This document shows, one piece after another, positions 44,601 through 55,322 of a stretch of DNA of 64,000 nt (positions are counted from its first letter, which is position 1; the number at the start of each line of letters is the position of its first letter). This stretch comes from Microvirga sp. ACRRW. GTDB taxonomy: Bacteria > Pseudomonadota > Alphaproteobacteria > Rhizobiales > Beijerinckiaceae. The stretch spans positions 1-64,000 of the forward strand of contig NZ_JAKRNJ010000002.1 in assembly GCF_022346925.1 (NCBI RefSeq). Direction: 5' to 3'. The position numbers were made by a program, and so were the translations under genes. The notes beneath the pieces were generated by a model. That model did not search any database, was not told where the DNA came from, and was given only the letters and a program-made list of their open reading frames with translations.

Positions 44601-47600
44601 CGGGGGATGGACCAACTACACCTTCACGATCAGCCGCACGAACAGCTACGGAGAAGCGACCGTCACTTGGAAAGTGGTCAGCACCGGAGCCACCGGGGCA
44701 TCGGACGATGATTTCGAGTTCCCGATTTCCGATCTGACGAACACGGTCACCTTCCTCGAAGGGGAGCTTACCAAGACCGTCACCATACGGGTCAAGGCAG
44801 ATTCTCTCGATGAAGGACATGAGACCTTCAACGTCGTGCTATCCGACCTGACAGGGGCGGAAATGGGCACCTCGACCGCGTCCGGCGTGATCCTCAACGA
44901 CGACGCGCCGGTGACCATGGCGATCAGCGCAACGGATGCTGCGAAATACGAAGGGGATACGGACTACACCGAATACACCTTTACGGTTACCCGCAGCAGC
45001 GGCCGGGGAGCTGCCAGCGCTACATGGAATGTGGCCGGAATCGATGATGGTGAAGGCACCGCATCCGCGGATGAGTTCGAGATGCTGGCCGGCACAGTGA
45101 ACTTTGCTGCCGATCAGACGGCCCAAACCATCACCATTCGCGTTAAGGGCGACAGGCAGGTCGAGGCGAATGAAACCTTCGCCGTCAGGCTGTCCGGCGC
45201 GACCGGAGCCGTTGTGACGACCAACACTGCGGTCGGCGTCATCATCAATGACGACGCCATCCCGCTGGTGTCGATCTCCGCGACGGATGCTGTCAAAGCC
45301 GAAGGCGATGATGGCAGCTTCACGGAATACACATTCACGATCACCCGGAGCAGCGGCGAAGGCACATCCAGCGTGAGATGGACGGTCGTGGGCACGGGGG
45401 ACCATGCCGCCTCGCTCGATGAATTCGAGATGACGACGGATAGCGTCAACTTCAGGGCTGGCGAGACGGCAAAGACCGTTACCATCCGTGTGAAGGGAGA
45501 TGCGGAGATCGAGCAGAACGAAACCTTTGCGGTTGTCCTCTCCGCCCTGAGCAACGCGACAATCGCCAGCGGCAGCGCCTCGGGTACGATCCTCAATGAC
45601 GACTTCGAGAATATCGCTCCGAAGAATATCCGCCTGACAACGGGCGGCACAGAGGCTTTCCTCGATGAGAACAAGACGGCTGGAAGTCTCGTTGCCACGC
45701 TGACAGCGGATGACGACGGCGCGGCGACCGCCCTGCGTTACTATCTCGTGACGGAAGACGACAATTTCGAGATCGATGAGCTCACGGGACATATCAGGGT
45801 CAAGACTGGGGCCAATCTCAATTTCGAGACTGTGAAAACCTACACCCTGACGGTGAAGGTCCGCGACCTCAATGGAACCGGATTGGAAATCACGGAGAAC
45901 ATCACGATCCACTTGAGGGACGTGAACGAGGCTCCCGTTCTCGACGCGGCTGTCACGGCGGTCACCGTCGGCGAGAATGCCGCTAAAGACGATGTTGTCG
46001 CCAACTTCACCCTGAACGATGTCGATGCCGATGAGGATTTCGTCTACGAGATCCTTGGCCTTCCGGCCGCTTTCGCCGGTGCCTTCGCTGTCGATACGGT
46101 CAACAAGACGATCGTGGTTGCGGACCGCTCCAAGCTCGCGGTCAACAGCACCCAGAACTTCACGCTGACGCTGAAGGTGACGGATAAGAGCGGCGGGCCG
46201 GGAAGCTTCTCGGACACGCAGACTTTCACCGTTACCGTCCAGGATATTCCCCCGGACAACCGTGCTCCGGAGAACATCCGCCTCACGACGGATGAGGCCG
46301 AGGTCTATATCAGCGAGAGCCTGTCCGCGGGGCAGACCGTCGCCCACGTCATGGCCGATGACGACGGGCCCGACAGCGAGCTTCGCTACTATCTCGATAC
46401 GAACCCTTACTTCGTCATTGACCAGCGCAGCGGCGAGATCAAGGTCAAGGGTAACGCACGCCTCAACTATGAGGATTTGGCGGACGGCAAGTATACCGTG
46501 ACCGTGAGGGTGAAAGACCTCAACGGTGTCGGCAAGGAGGCGGTCCATACCATCGTCATCAATGTCGATGACGAGAACGAAGCCGCGACCGGAATCAACT
46601 TTACGAGCCTGCGTGTCGTGAAGGCAGGGGAGACGTCAAAGGGTGCGAACGTCGTCCGGGCGGAAGCTGTCGATCCGGACACGAAAGCCGAATATCGGGA
46701 GAACTTGTACAAGTTCGCCAATGGCACCAATACGGACGGCATCTTCACGATCAATTCCATCACGGGACAGATTACGACGAGCCGCGATGTCACGTCGGAG
46801 GATGCGGGAGCTTACCAGCTCAAGGTTGTGGCCTATGATGCACAGAATCACAGCCTGACCAGAACCATCTCCTACACGGTCAATGTCGCGTCTGCCGGCA
46901 ACGCGGCTCCGACCTTGACGGGCGTGTCAGCGCCAGTCTTCGCGCAGTCCAATACCGGAACCGTGAACCCCTTCACGAATGTCAAACTCACCAACGAGCC
47001 TGGTGAGACCCTGACGGTGAAGATCAAGTTCGTGGATGCCAAGGGCGAGCTTAAAGGCGCGAGTCTCGGTGACAAAACGGTTGAAGGCGAGAACGCCGTC
47101 TATACGATCTCCGCGAGGAGTGCCGACGAACTCAAGGCCATTCTGAGCGGCTTGGTCTTCGACCCGCGAGACCGCAGCACCGATGCAGGCATCGAGAACA
47201 CGCAGTTCACTCTGACGGTTACGGATGATGCTCATCCCGATCCGGGTACGGCGCAGACCGGCACTGTCACTGTCAGTGCGGCTTCCGGTGAGAACCGTGC
47301 TCCGGCAGGCCTCTCGCTGAGCAATGCCTCTGTTCTGGAGTATGACCTCCCTGGAATAACGATCGGCACTCTTTCTGCGACCGACCTGGATGGCGACGCT
47401 CCCAAGTACAGGCTTCTCGACGATGCCGGCGGCCGCTTTGCAATCGTGGGCGACAAGCTCATGCTGGCAGGGGTTGGCGTCAACTTCGAAGAGGCCGCAT
47501 CTCATCAGATCATCGTGCAGGCCTATGACGACAGAGGCGGAACCTACGATCAGGTCTTCACCATCAATGTCGGCGATCAGGTCACGATGGTCTGGCGCGG

Positions 47601-48300
47601 CACGAAGAAGAACGACAAGAAGAGCGGCTCTGCGCTCGATGACATCCTCAAGGGCGGAACCGGCAACGGCAAGGACTTCATCAAGGGCCTCGACGGTGAC
47701 GACAAGCTCTATGGCGAGGGCGGCAACGACACCCTCTACGGCGGCAATGGCATCGATTACCTCTCCGGCGGTCATCACAACGACACCCTGAAGGGCGATG
47801 CAGGCAACGACACGCTGAAGGGCGATAATGGAAACGATAAGCTCTATGGCGGTGCCGGCAACGACAAGCTGTATGGTGGCAAGAACAATGACCTCTTGAA
47901 GGGTGATGCCGGCGACGACATCCTCTACGGCGATGAAGGCAACGACAAGCTGTACGGTGGAGCGGGCAAGGACACCTTCGTGTTCAACAAGAAGCTGAAC
48001 GCGAAGACCAACCTCGACACGATTGCCGACTTCAAGGTCGTCGACGACACGATCTGGCTCGACAACGCCATCTTCAAGAAGCTCGGCAAGGCCGGTTCGG
48101 TGAATGCGCCGGCGGCCCTGAACAAGGACTTCTTCCGGGTTGGCGACAAGGCCAAGGACAAGAACGACTACATCGTCTACGACAAGAAGAAGGGCATCCT
48201 CTATTACGATGCCGACGGTTCGGGCAAAGGCAAGGCGGTGGAAATCGCCAAGCTCAGCAAGAACCTGAAGATGACCTTCGCCGACTTCTTCGTCGTCTAA
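41641..48300 (+). CDS. Giant RTX surface protein (Calx-beta, cadherin-like, RTX)
   Basis: 2219 aa, GGAGACAAAGC upstream. Residues 1-410: seven repeats as in the preceding protein (LNDGSFYAVWADSS ... LADGRYILTWSDTG). 420-960: RTX blocks alternating with NTYFVDDSGDKVVE-type units. Then three Calx-beta domains (about 970-1085, 1091-1205, 1208-1321; each ends GVILNDD/GVIINDD/GTILNDD). 1322-1750: about four cadherin-like repeats (ENRAP/NEAPV linkers, DADEDF and DDDGP calcium sites). Further Ig-like region to about 1980, a second RTX array (about 1995-2110), and the shared tail AKDKNDYIVYDKKKGILYYDADGSG. Likely a calcium-stiffened adhesin exported by a type I system not in this window. Confidence 0.88.
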   Translation: MTTTAWGISDFLLNTTTNLTQTTPQVIALNDGSFYAVWADSSALSSANGWDIRGQRFAADGTKLGDELIMSSITTGAQQDPKIALLKDGRFVVAWTDYSGVEDNGAGVRARIFSADGTPTGPDFHVNTVTSNQQLLESVTALADGGFVFTYNSLEGLGDAAFGVLAQAYNKDGVRVGGEFFVNSTSFSVQEKSVVAGLSNGNYAVFFSDYSRSPDDPYLTIRGRIFKPDGEAVTAEFLVPSSRGTKVLPKVAALSDGKFVVIWVHQDTIASDGSGYSIKGQIYNANGSMFGGEFLVNGITNFDQGMPAITALPGGGFAVSYTNYRVSIPENIFTSFGIATFDNNGVRQGSDYEFNLPLGAKPSGNWQSSISVLADGRYILTWSDTGAGRVDGDLGVYGRILEPRDRGVTVNGDNVATSNDEFIGTIYADTLNGKAGNDRLIGDAGDDTLMGGAGEDILDGGIGTDTASYADAGGDVVANLDNPSLNSGDAFNDTYVSIENLTGSSHKDRLSGNGANNVLDGGDDNDTLLGGGGQDTLIGGRGNDELDGGTGADTLSGGAGNDTYFVDDSGDKVVEAIGQGNDIVTASVSYALDATAEVEELYAAAGSTPINLTGSNSANKIYGNGGDNILNGGLGADTLQGYAGDDTYIIDNAGDVIIEAAGADQGFDKVVIGADFQADHTYRLTAFDNVEAIEALNSAGNVNLTGNSGSNFIIGNDGKNILDGGIDTVRDTLQGGKGDDTYIIRDANDIISEAAGEGTDTALILSASYALGKDMSIEVVKADKSGGVSDFTLTGNIHANTIEGADGNDVLDGGGSATDAADKLVGGAGNDTYYIRRSNDLIVEDGGMGAEDKIIASANYVLEDSVHVEIMQAAAGTAKINLTGNAWANKLVGNVGDNILEGGGGNDDIDGGGGFDTVVFTGNRADYVIRRNADHTYTVTDSVAGRDGTDTLRNIKYARFSDGIVDLQAPATVSIVADSATKEEGNGGGWTNYTFTISRTNSYGEATVTWKVVSTGATGASDDDFEFPISDLTNTVTFLEGELTKTVTIRVKADSLDEGHETFNVVLSDLTGAEMGTSTASGVILNDDAPVTMAISATDAAKYEGDTDYTEYTFTVTRSSGRGAASATWNVAGIDDGEGTASADEFEMLAGTVNFAADQTAQTITIRVKGDRQVEANETFAVRLSGATGAVVTTNTAVGVIINDDAIPLVSISATDAVKAEGDDGSFTEYTFTITRSSGEGTSSVRWTVVGTGDHAASLDEFEMTTDSVNFRAGETAKTVTIRVKGDAEIEQNETFAVVLSALSNATIASGSASGTILNDDFENIAPKNIRLTTGGTEAFLDENKTAGSLVATLTADDDGAATALRYYLVTEDDNFEIDELTGHIRVKTGANLNFETVKTYTLTVKVRDLNGTGLEITENITIHLRDVNEAPVLDAAVTAVTVGENAAKDDVVANFTLNDVDADEDFVYEILGLPAAFAGAFAVDTVNKTIVVADRSKLAVNSTQNFTLTLKVTDKSGGPGSFSDTQTFTVTVQDIPPDNRAPENIRLTTDEAEVYISESLSAGQTVAHVMADDDGPDSELRYYLDTNPYFVIDQRSGEIKVKGNARLNYEDLADGKYTVTVRVKDLNGVGKEAVHTIVINVDDENEAATGINFTSLRVVKAGETSKGANVVRAEAVDPDTKAEYRENLYKFANGTNTDGIFTINSITGQITTSRDVTSEDAGAYQLKVVAYDAQNHSLTRTISYTVNVASAGNAAPTLTGVSAPVFAQSNTGTVNPFTNVKLTNEPGETLTVKIKFVDAKGELKGASLGDKTVEGENAVYTISARSADELKAILSGLVFDPRDRSTDAGIENTQFTLTVTDDAHPDPGTAQTGTVTVSAASGENRAPAGLSLSNASVLEYDLPGITIGTLSATDLDGDAPKYRLLDDAGGRFAIVGDKLMLAGVGVNFEEAASHQIIVQAYDDRGGTYDQVFTINVGDQVTMVWRGTKKNDKKSGSALDDILKGGTGNGKDFIKGLDGDDKLYGEGGNDTLYGGNGIDYLSGGHHNDTLKGDAGNDTLKGDNGNDKLYGGAGNDKLYGGKNNDLLKGDAGDDILYGDEGNDKLYGGAGKDTFVFNKKLNAKTNLDTIADFKVVDDTIWLDNAIFKKLGKAGSVNAPAALNKDFFRVGDKAKDKNDYIVYDKKKGILYYDADGSGKGKAVEIAKLSKNLKMTFADFFVV

Positions 48301-48321
48301 GCGCGATTGATCGGCAACATG

Positions 48322-48350
48322 AAAGGGGCTCCTGTCCAGGAGCCCCTTTT
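48322..48350 (+). terminator. Intrinsic terminator after the giant RTX gene
   Basis: Stem AAAGGGGCTCCT (48322-48333) / AGGAGCCCCTTTT (48338-48350) with a 4-base loop and terminal T's, 21 bases after the stop codon. Confidence 0.85.
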
Positions 48351-48429
48351 GCTTATAGGCTGCAGCATCAGATGTGCCCCTTGAGCGCCAGGACTGGACA
48401 AGCAGGGACGGGGCTCATAAGTCAGTTTC

Positions 48430-48927
48430 ATGTTCGAAGCTCAGACCCTCCCGACCTCCGCCAACAAGCGCGAGCTTTATGCCTCGCTTGCCCAGCAGCT
48501 CTCCGGCCTGCTGGAAGGTGAGCCCGATGCCATTGCCAATGCGGCCAACATGTCCGCCTTGATCTATCAGCTTCTGCCGGATCTGAACTGGGCCGGATTT
48601 TATTTCATGCGCGGGCCCGAGCTGGTTCTGGGACCGTTTCAAGGCAAGACCGCCTGCGTGCGGATCGCGGTGGGCCGGGGCGTTTGTGGCGCGGCCGTGG
48701 AGCGCAAGGCCTCCATTGTCGTGCCGGATGTCCATGCCTTTCCCGGCCATATCGCGTGCGACAGCGCCTCCCGTTCCGAGTTGGTCGTGCCGCTGATCAA
48801 GAACGGACGCGTGCTTGGCGTTCTCGACCTCGACAGCCCGCACCCCAACCGGTTCGATGAAGAGGACCGCGAGGGATGCGAGCGTCTCGTCGAAATTTAC
48901 CTCGAGACGTTCGAACTGAACGGGTAG
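48430..48927 (+). CDS. msrC: Free methionine-(R)-sulfoxide reductase (GAF domain)
   Basis: 165 aa GAF protein. The three cysteines of fRMsr enzymes are present in TACVRIAVGRGVCGAAV and HIACDSASRSELVVPL, with NWAGFYFMRGPELVLGPFQG before them. It reduces free Met-R-sulfoxide using thioredoxin in the cytoplasm. Convergent with the metalloprotease gene, with seven bases between the stops. Confidence 0.92.
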   Translation: MFEAQTLPTSANKRELYASLAQQLSGLLEGEPDAIANAANMSALIYQLLPDLNWAGFYFMRGPELVLGPFQGKTACVRIAVGRGVCGAAVERKASIVVPDVHAFPGHIACDSASRSELVVPLIKNGRVLGVLDLDSPHPNRFDEEDREGCERLVEIYLETFELNG

Positions 48928-48934
48928 GAACGTT

Positions 48935-50350
48935 TCAGAGGTAGAAGTCGCTTTTGGCGAGGCCCGTCAGCTTGGCGACATTCACTTGCATGTCGGCGAT
49001 CATGTCGCCGTTCACGTCTGCCGAGAGCAGGCCGTTGAGGAATCTGAGCTCGCCCGCCTTGCCGGTGAAGGCGGCCTTGCCGATGAAAGTGAAGGCCTGA
49101 TTGCCTGCGGCATTCGTATTAGCGTCGATGGGACGAAGATCGATGTGATCCTCGCCGCGTTTGAAATCCTTGATCGTATCCCGCGCCGAGCGGGGAGAAT
49201 CTCCCGCTGAGCGGAAGAGAAAAACGTCGGCTCCGCTGCTGCCGTAAAGCGTATCGCCGTCGGCGCCACCATAAAGAATGTCCTTCCCCGAGCCGCCGAC
49301 CAGCACGTCCTTGCCGCCGCCGCCGTTGAGCTTGTCGTTGCCGCCGTTTCCTTTCAGCGAGTTGGCGCCTTGATTGCCGGTGATCGTGTCGTTGCCGGAA
49401 CCGCCCAGCGCATTCTCGATGAGAGAGCGCATGTCATTGTTATAGAGAAGAGCGTTGGCGATATTGCCTGCGGCAAGTTTCGCCCCGCTCCAATCGAGCT
49501 TCGCAAGCTGCGTGCGGGATGTGATCGTCCAGGCTCCGGGATTGAGATTGATCTTGAGACCGGTTGTGTATTGCCTGAAGTCATAGGTGTCTGTTCCGCC
49601 ACCGTCCCAGAGCGTCTGGAAGATCCGATTGGCTCCAGCCGAATCCGTCGTGGCGCCGTTGATGGCGAGGCGGCCCGCAGGCGTCCAGGCGTAGACCGTG
49701 TTGCCGCTGTTGGTCTTGTAGTTCGCGCCATAGAGGTGCTGCAGCGCCGCAATGTCGTACATCATCAGCGATTGCGCATAGCCCCACGTTTCATTCACGT
49801 AACCCGACGATGTCGATGCTCCCGCATACGAGCGATAGCTCATGATCGTGTATTCGAGGGAATCGCGATTGAGGGGCATGGCGGTTCCCTCATGTGCGTG
49901 CTCAAGACCGAGAGCATGGCCGATCTCATGGATGAGCGTCAGATAGGCGTAGTTGCCCTTGCGGGGGGAAGCGTAGTCGCTGCTGGAAGTGTTGACCCAG
50001 ACATCGCCGCCCGTTTCGCCGTCATTCGGATAATAGGCCCAAGCGGTATCGGGAGAGTTCGAGCGGGCAAAGCGAATATCCGCATGCTGAGATGTCGTCT
50101 CGACGATTTCGCTGAATGCCAGGTTCGCGACCGAGGCATAGAGCTTGAGAGCGGTCCGCGCCGCTTCCTGCTGAGGGTCCATGAAAGCCGCAAACTTATT
50201 TTGCGCTTCGCCGGAACCATAGGAGTAGCCGTAAGAAGATGCTGAGGCCGGAAAGCTGTAGGTCAGGCTGTTCGTGGCCCATTTCGTGCCACCGAGCAGA
50301 GCGCTGACGTAGATATTGCTGGGGCTGCTGGCTATCAAAGTGGAAGACAT
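48935..50350 (-). CDS. Serralysin-type M10 metalloprotease with RTX tail
   Basis: 471 aa from ATG 50350; a TTG five codons upstream is possible and neither has a strong ribosome site. Zinc motif LIHEIGHALGLEHAHE (about 137-152) and Met-turn YTIMSYRSY are intact. The C-terminal third has RTX nonapeptides (GSGNDTITGNQGANSLKGN ... GGADGDTLYGSS) and a hydrophobic-ended secretion tail. No Sec signal peptide, consistent with type I export. Might process the RTX proteins encoded nearby (inference). Confidence 0.9.
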   Translation of the reverse strand: MSSTLIASSPSNIYVSALLGGTKWATNSLTYSFPASASSYGYSYGSGEAQNKFAAFMDPQQEAARTALKLYASVANLAFSEIVETTSQHADIRFARSNSPDTAWAYYPNDGETGGDVWVNTSSSDYASPRKGNYAYLTLIHEIGHALGLEHAHEGTAMPLNRDSLEYTIMSYRSYAGASTSSGYVNETWGYAQSLMMYDIAALQHLYGANYKTNSGNTVYAWTPAGRLAINGATTDSAGANRIFQTLWDGGGTDTYDFRQYTTGLKINLNPGAWTITSRTQLAKLDWSGAKLAAGNIANALLYNNDMRSLIENALGGSGNDTITGNQGANSLKGNGGNDKLNGGGGKDVLVGGSGKDILYGGADGDTLYGSSGADVFLFRSAGDSPRSARDTIKDFKRGEDHIDLRPIDANTNAAGNQAFTFIGKAAFTGKAGELRFLNGLLSADVNGDMIADMQVNVAKLTGLAKSDFYL

Positions 50351-50365
50351 TGTTGCGTCAATCAA

Positions 50366-50890
50366 TGAAAGTGGCCCGCTGAACTCTGCGGGATGAAAAA
50401 TGCTCGGACATCGCCCTTAACGGGCTGAAAATATGACTGGCCGAATATGCGCATGCCCAAAATCGGCCACGCGACCAAAGCTTAAGATGTCGATGAAAAA
50501 TGCATCATGTCTGCCCGCTCCAAAAATATGCTCGTCTTGCTTTTCTGTTTTCGAGCGTGAGAACTTTAGCCTAGTTTCCTTCAATGTAATAGCGACGAAT
50601 TTTCGGTCTGGATTACTTTGGACAACGTGACGCAGTAGGGATGCGCATGTCGTCATTGCGGAGCAGTGGAGCGCTGCAACTGTGTGTTCGCGGCCTATAC
50701 ATTTAAATAGGCTGGCGTTGCGGTGACACTCCGAGAGACAGCGCATGGCATCGGGAGGGCAACTTATGAAGTCATTCCTGGGTTGATTTTACCTTGCGTC
50801 ATGTCAGAAAGCGCAGTGGCGCGCTGAAATCTGAGAATCGAGGTTCTGTGTCGCGTAACTGAATAGCTTAAGCGGCAGGGGGCTGCATCG
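50366..50890. other. Gene-free intergenic region
   Basis: 525 bases between the divergent metalloprotease and diguanylate cyclase genes, lower in GC than its surroundings. No convincing ORF or RNA was recognised; short open frames lack ribosome sites. It probably contains both promoters. Confidence 0.55.
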
Positions 50891-52066
50891 ATGATGTACA
50901 GGGATCGAACCTTCAGCCTACCCAAGTCGCACCTGATGCAATGGCTCGCCGATCCCAACCAGGATGCGCCCTTCGAAATTCGCGCTGCGCTGATTTCAAG
51001 CCTTTACGGGACTTTGCCGATCTTCATTGGAGGCGTGGCCAATACCGTACTGGTTGCGGGCGTGATCGCGGCACGGCGTCCGGAGCCTGCCTTCCTGGCA
51101 TGGTTTGCATTCGAGGTTCTGCTGCTGTTGATACGAACCTCTCTGATCGTGATTGCCTATAAGGCCGCGAGGGAAGGGCGCGAAACGCCGACGGATCTCT
51201 ACCTCGCGCTGGCGCTTGTTTGGGCCGCCAGTGTCGGCGTCGGCGGCTTCATCAGCATCTTGAGCGGCGATTGGGTCATCGCTGCGTTGGCGTGCCTCTC
51301 ATCGGCCGCGATGATGGGCGGCATCTGCTTTCGTAATTTCGCGGCGCCACGGTTGGCGACTGCAATGATCGTTTTGAGCTTTGGTCCGATCTGTCTCGGC
51401 GCCATCCTCTCCGGCGAGCCGATCATGCTCCTGACGGCGCTTCAGATCCCATTCTATCTCTATGCGATGAGCAAGGCCGTCTACCGGCTTTGTGGAATGC
51501 TGGTTTCGACCATGCGCTCTGAGCGCGACAGCGATCATCAGGCGCGTCACGATATGCTGACGGGCCTGCCGAACCGACGCTTCCTGACGGAAACCGCCGA
51601 GGCTTCCGCTGCGCTGCCCATGGTCATGGCACTCGTGGACATTGATCGATTCAAGATCGTCAATGACACCTATGGCCATCAGATCGGCGATGTCGTTCTG
51701 CAAACGATCGGAAGAATCATGACGACGCATCTCGCGACCTTCGGAATGGTCGGCCGTTTCGGCGGAGAGGAGTTCGCCTTGATCGCGCCCGATGCGTCAA
51801 CGCAACAAGTGGTCGTGGCTTTGCAGGGACTGCTCAAGGAGGTTGAGAGAACGACTATCCTGGCAGGCGGCCAGCGGATTCACGTGACGCTGTCTGCAGG
51901 CGTCGCGTATCGCGAACCCGGCGAAGAATTGGAGCAGGTATATTCAGACGCCGACACGTCGCTTTACCTGGCGAAGCGATCCGGACGAAATCGCATCGAG
52001 GTCGCCGAGTGGAGCCGAAACGCCAGCGCTTATGACGGCAGAAACATTCGCAGCTTGCGCCAGTGA
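50891..52066 (+). CDS. Membrane-bound diguanylate cyclase (GGDEF)
   Basis: 391 aa. Five to six hydrophobic helices span about residues 25-195, followed by a GGDEF domain with DMLTGLPNRRFL, ALVDIDRFKIVNDTYGHQIGD, and the active loop GRFGGEEFALI. Upstream of the loop the RxxD inhibitory site is not seen (HLATFGMVGRF). It should make c-di-GMP, a signal often controlling secreted adhesins; the neighbouring RTX genes make that link worth testing. AGGGGG lies upstream; ATG at 50894 is an alternative start. Confidence 0.9.
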   Translation: MMYRDRTFSLPKSHLMQWLADPNQDAPFEIRAALISSLYGTLPIFIGGVANTVLVAGVIAARRPEPAFLAWFAFEVLLLLIRTSLIVIAYKAAREGRETPTDLYLALALVWAASVGVGGFISILSGDWVIAALACLSSAAMMGGICFRNFAAPRLATAMIVLSFGPICLGAILSGEPIMLLTALQIPFYLYAMSKAVYRLCGMLVSTMRSERDSDHQARHDMLTGLPNRRFLTETAEASAALPMVMALVDIDRFKIVNDTYGHQIGDVVLQTIGRIMTTHLATFGMVGRFGGEEFALIAPDASTQQVVVALQGLLKEVERTTILAGGQRIHVTLSAGVAYREPGEELEQVYSDADTSLYLAKRSGRNRIEVAEWSRNASAYDGRNIRSLRQ

Positions 52067-52284
52067 GGTTTAACGGCAGCATCCCCCTGGGCTAAGGATT
52101 GGCTATTTCGATTCCACATCTGGGCGATTCACGGTGCTGTGGTGCCGTGCGGGTCGCCGCTCAGAATAATAACGCGCATGCCAAACGGCGCGCCGAATGA
52201 GGCGCGCATGAATGAAACGTTCAAATGCAGAGGGAATACTCGGCTCGACACGAGAGCCGCACGCCTTGCTTCAAGGCGCTTCGC

Positions 52285-52359
<75 letters not shown>

Positions 52360-52372
52360 CCGCCAACGAAGA

Positions 52373-52399
52373 GGGCCGCTTACTGCCACAGCGCGGCCC
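52373..52399 (-). terminator. Weak hairpin between hemA and tRNA-Thr
   Basis: GGGCCGC (52373-52379) and GCGGCCC (52393-52399) can pair over seven bases. There is no good T-run on either side, so it may be a processing or weak termination structure. Confidence 0.3.
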
Positions 52400-52424
52400 A
52401 CTGCGCAAGATTGAAATCGATCTT

Positions 52425-53654
52425 TTATGCAGCTGCCTGCGCTTTTGTGCCGAGAGGGAGACCCAGAGCCGTCCAGACCTCCACAAGAGCGGCGCCCAGA
52501 GCGTTGATATGGGCGTCGGTGTGGAAGGGACCGGGGGTGATGCGCAGGCGCTCCGTGCCGCGGGGCACGGTGGGGTAGTTGATCGGCTGGATATAGATGC
52601 CGTGCTTCTCCAGCAGGCGGTCCGAGGCGGCCTTGCAGGCCTCCGCATCGCCCACCATCACCGGAACGATATGCGTCGCCGTCTCCATGAGAGGCAGGCC
52701 GAGGCCGCTCAGCACCTGCTTGGCGCGGGCCACCTGGCGCTGCTGCATCTCACGCTCCTGGGAGGAGACCTTGAGATGGCGAATCGAGGCCGTGGCGGCT
52801 GCGGCCACCGCCGGGGGGAGGGCGGTGGTGAAGATGAAGCCGGGGGCGAAGCTGCGGATCGCGTCCATGACAGCCTTGGTGCCGGTGAGATAGCCGCCCA
52901 TGACCCCGAAAGCCTTGGCAAGCGTGCCCTCGATGATGTCGATCCGGTGCATGGCGCCCTCGCGCTCGGCGATGCCGGCGCCGCGGGGGCCATACATGCC
53001 CACCGCATGAACCTCGTCGATATAGGTCATGGCGTTGTAGCGCTCGGCCAGGTCGCAGATGGCGTGGATGGGGGAGATGTCCCCGTCCATGGAATAGACG
53101 CTCTCGAACACGATCAGCTTGGGCCGGTCACCGGCGGCCTGGAGCAGCTCTTCCAGGTGATCCAGGTCGTTGTGGCGGAAGATCACCTTGTCGCAGCCCG
53201 ACTGGCGCACGCCCTCGATCATGGAATTGTGGTTGAGCGCGTCCGACAGGATCAGGCAGTTGGGAATGAGCTTGGCCAGGGTCGAGATGCCGGTCTGATT
53301 CGACACGTAGCCCGAAGTGAAGACGAGGGCTGCCTCCTTGCCGTGGAGGTCGGCGAGTTCCGCCTCCAGCTCCACGATGGGGTGGCTGGTGCCGGAAATG
53401 TTGCGGGTGCCGCCGGCGCCGGTGCCAAGCCGCCATGCGGCCTCCACCATGGCTCGGGTTACGTCCCGGCTCTGGCCCATGCCCAGATAATCGTTCGAGC
53501 ACCAGACCGTGATGGGCTTCGGCCCCTCGGGGCTGTGCCAGATGGCCTGGGGGAACTGGCCCGCCTTGCGTTCAATATCCGCAAAAACACGATAGCGGCG
53601 CTCCGTCTGGAGACGGTCGAGGGCTGACGTGAAGAAGTCCTGATAATTCATCAT
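52425..53654 (-). CDS. hemA: 5-aminolevulinate synthase
   Basis: 409 aa. Condenses glycine and succinyl-CoA to 5-aminolevulinate (Shemin pathway), the alphaproteobacterial entry to heme and B12. Signature stretches: [42 protein letters not shown] and the PLP Lys in [17 protein letters not shown]. Full length. ATG ATG at the start (53654 or 53651). Confidence 0.97.
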   Translation of the reverse strand: MMNYQDFFTSALDRLQTERRYRVFADIERKAGQFPQAIWHSPEGPKPITVWCSNDYLGMGQSRDVTRAMVEAAWRLGTGAGGTRNISGTSHPIVELEAELADLHGKEAALVFTSGYVSNQTGISTLAKLIPNCLILSDALNHNSMIEGVRQSGCDKVIFRHNDLDHLEELLQAAGDRPKLIVFESVYSMDGDISPIHAICDLAERYNAMTYIDEVHAVGMYGPRGAGIAEREGAMHRIDIIEGTLAKAFGVMGGYLTGTKAVMDAIRSFAPGFIFTTALPPAVAAAATASIRHLKVSSQEREMQQRQVARAKQVLSGLGLPLMETATHIVPVMVGDAEACKAASDRLLEKHGIYIQPINYPTVPRGTERLRITPGPFHTDAHINALGAALVEVWTALGLPLGTKAQAAA

Positions 53655-53804
53655 CTCACCGGGTGGGCAATACTATGCCCGGGGATTATTCTCGCATTAT
53701 GCCAGAAGGCATTGATCCTGGTCAAAGCCGGGATCAGGGATATTGCGGTTGAGGGCCGCTTGCGAAGCCTTTAATGGAAAAGGCGACGATGGGTCGCGTG
53801 AACC

Positions 53805-53963
53805 ATGACTGACGTGAAATCGCAAGACAAAGCCGAGCGTCTTAAGGCGGCTTTAAAGGAAAATCTGAGAAAACGTAAGGCTCAGGCGCGCGGGCGGCAG
53901 CAGGCGGCCAAAGCCGACGGAGCCTCGGATGGCTCGGCTGAGCGCGACAAGCCGTCCGACTAG
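53805..53963 (+). CDS. Small basic conserved-type ORF upstream of murA
   Basis: 52 aa. Reads MTDVKSQDKAERLKAAL, then KENLRKRKAQARGRQQAAK and an acidic tail ending SDGSAERDKPSD. Highly charged, no cysteine. A short ORF with a KRKAQARGR core is a usual neighbour of murA in Rhizobiales, which supports its being real (from memory of the family context). It ends 58 bases before murA. Function unknown. Confidence 0.6.
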   Translation: MTDVKSQDKAERLKAALKENLRKRKAQARGRQQAAKADGASDGSAERDKPSD

Positions 53964-54021
53964 CCTATAATGCGTAAAATCCGCATAGCTTAAGGCTCTC
54001 GCAACAAGGGAATACTATTTC

Positions 54022-55311
<1,290 letters not shown>

Positions 55312-55322
55312 AGCATCGGACA

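Noticed and set aside
40380-48000. CRISPR-like or tandem DNA repeats
   Set aside because: The repeated DNA encodes RTX nonapeptides in frame and varies at third codon positions; it is protein repeat, not a CRISPR array.
50417-50746. Small frames in the gap between metalloprotease and diguanylate cyclase
   Set aside because: No ribosome site, Cys/Ser-rich composition unlike neighbouring genes, no recognisable family.
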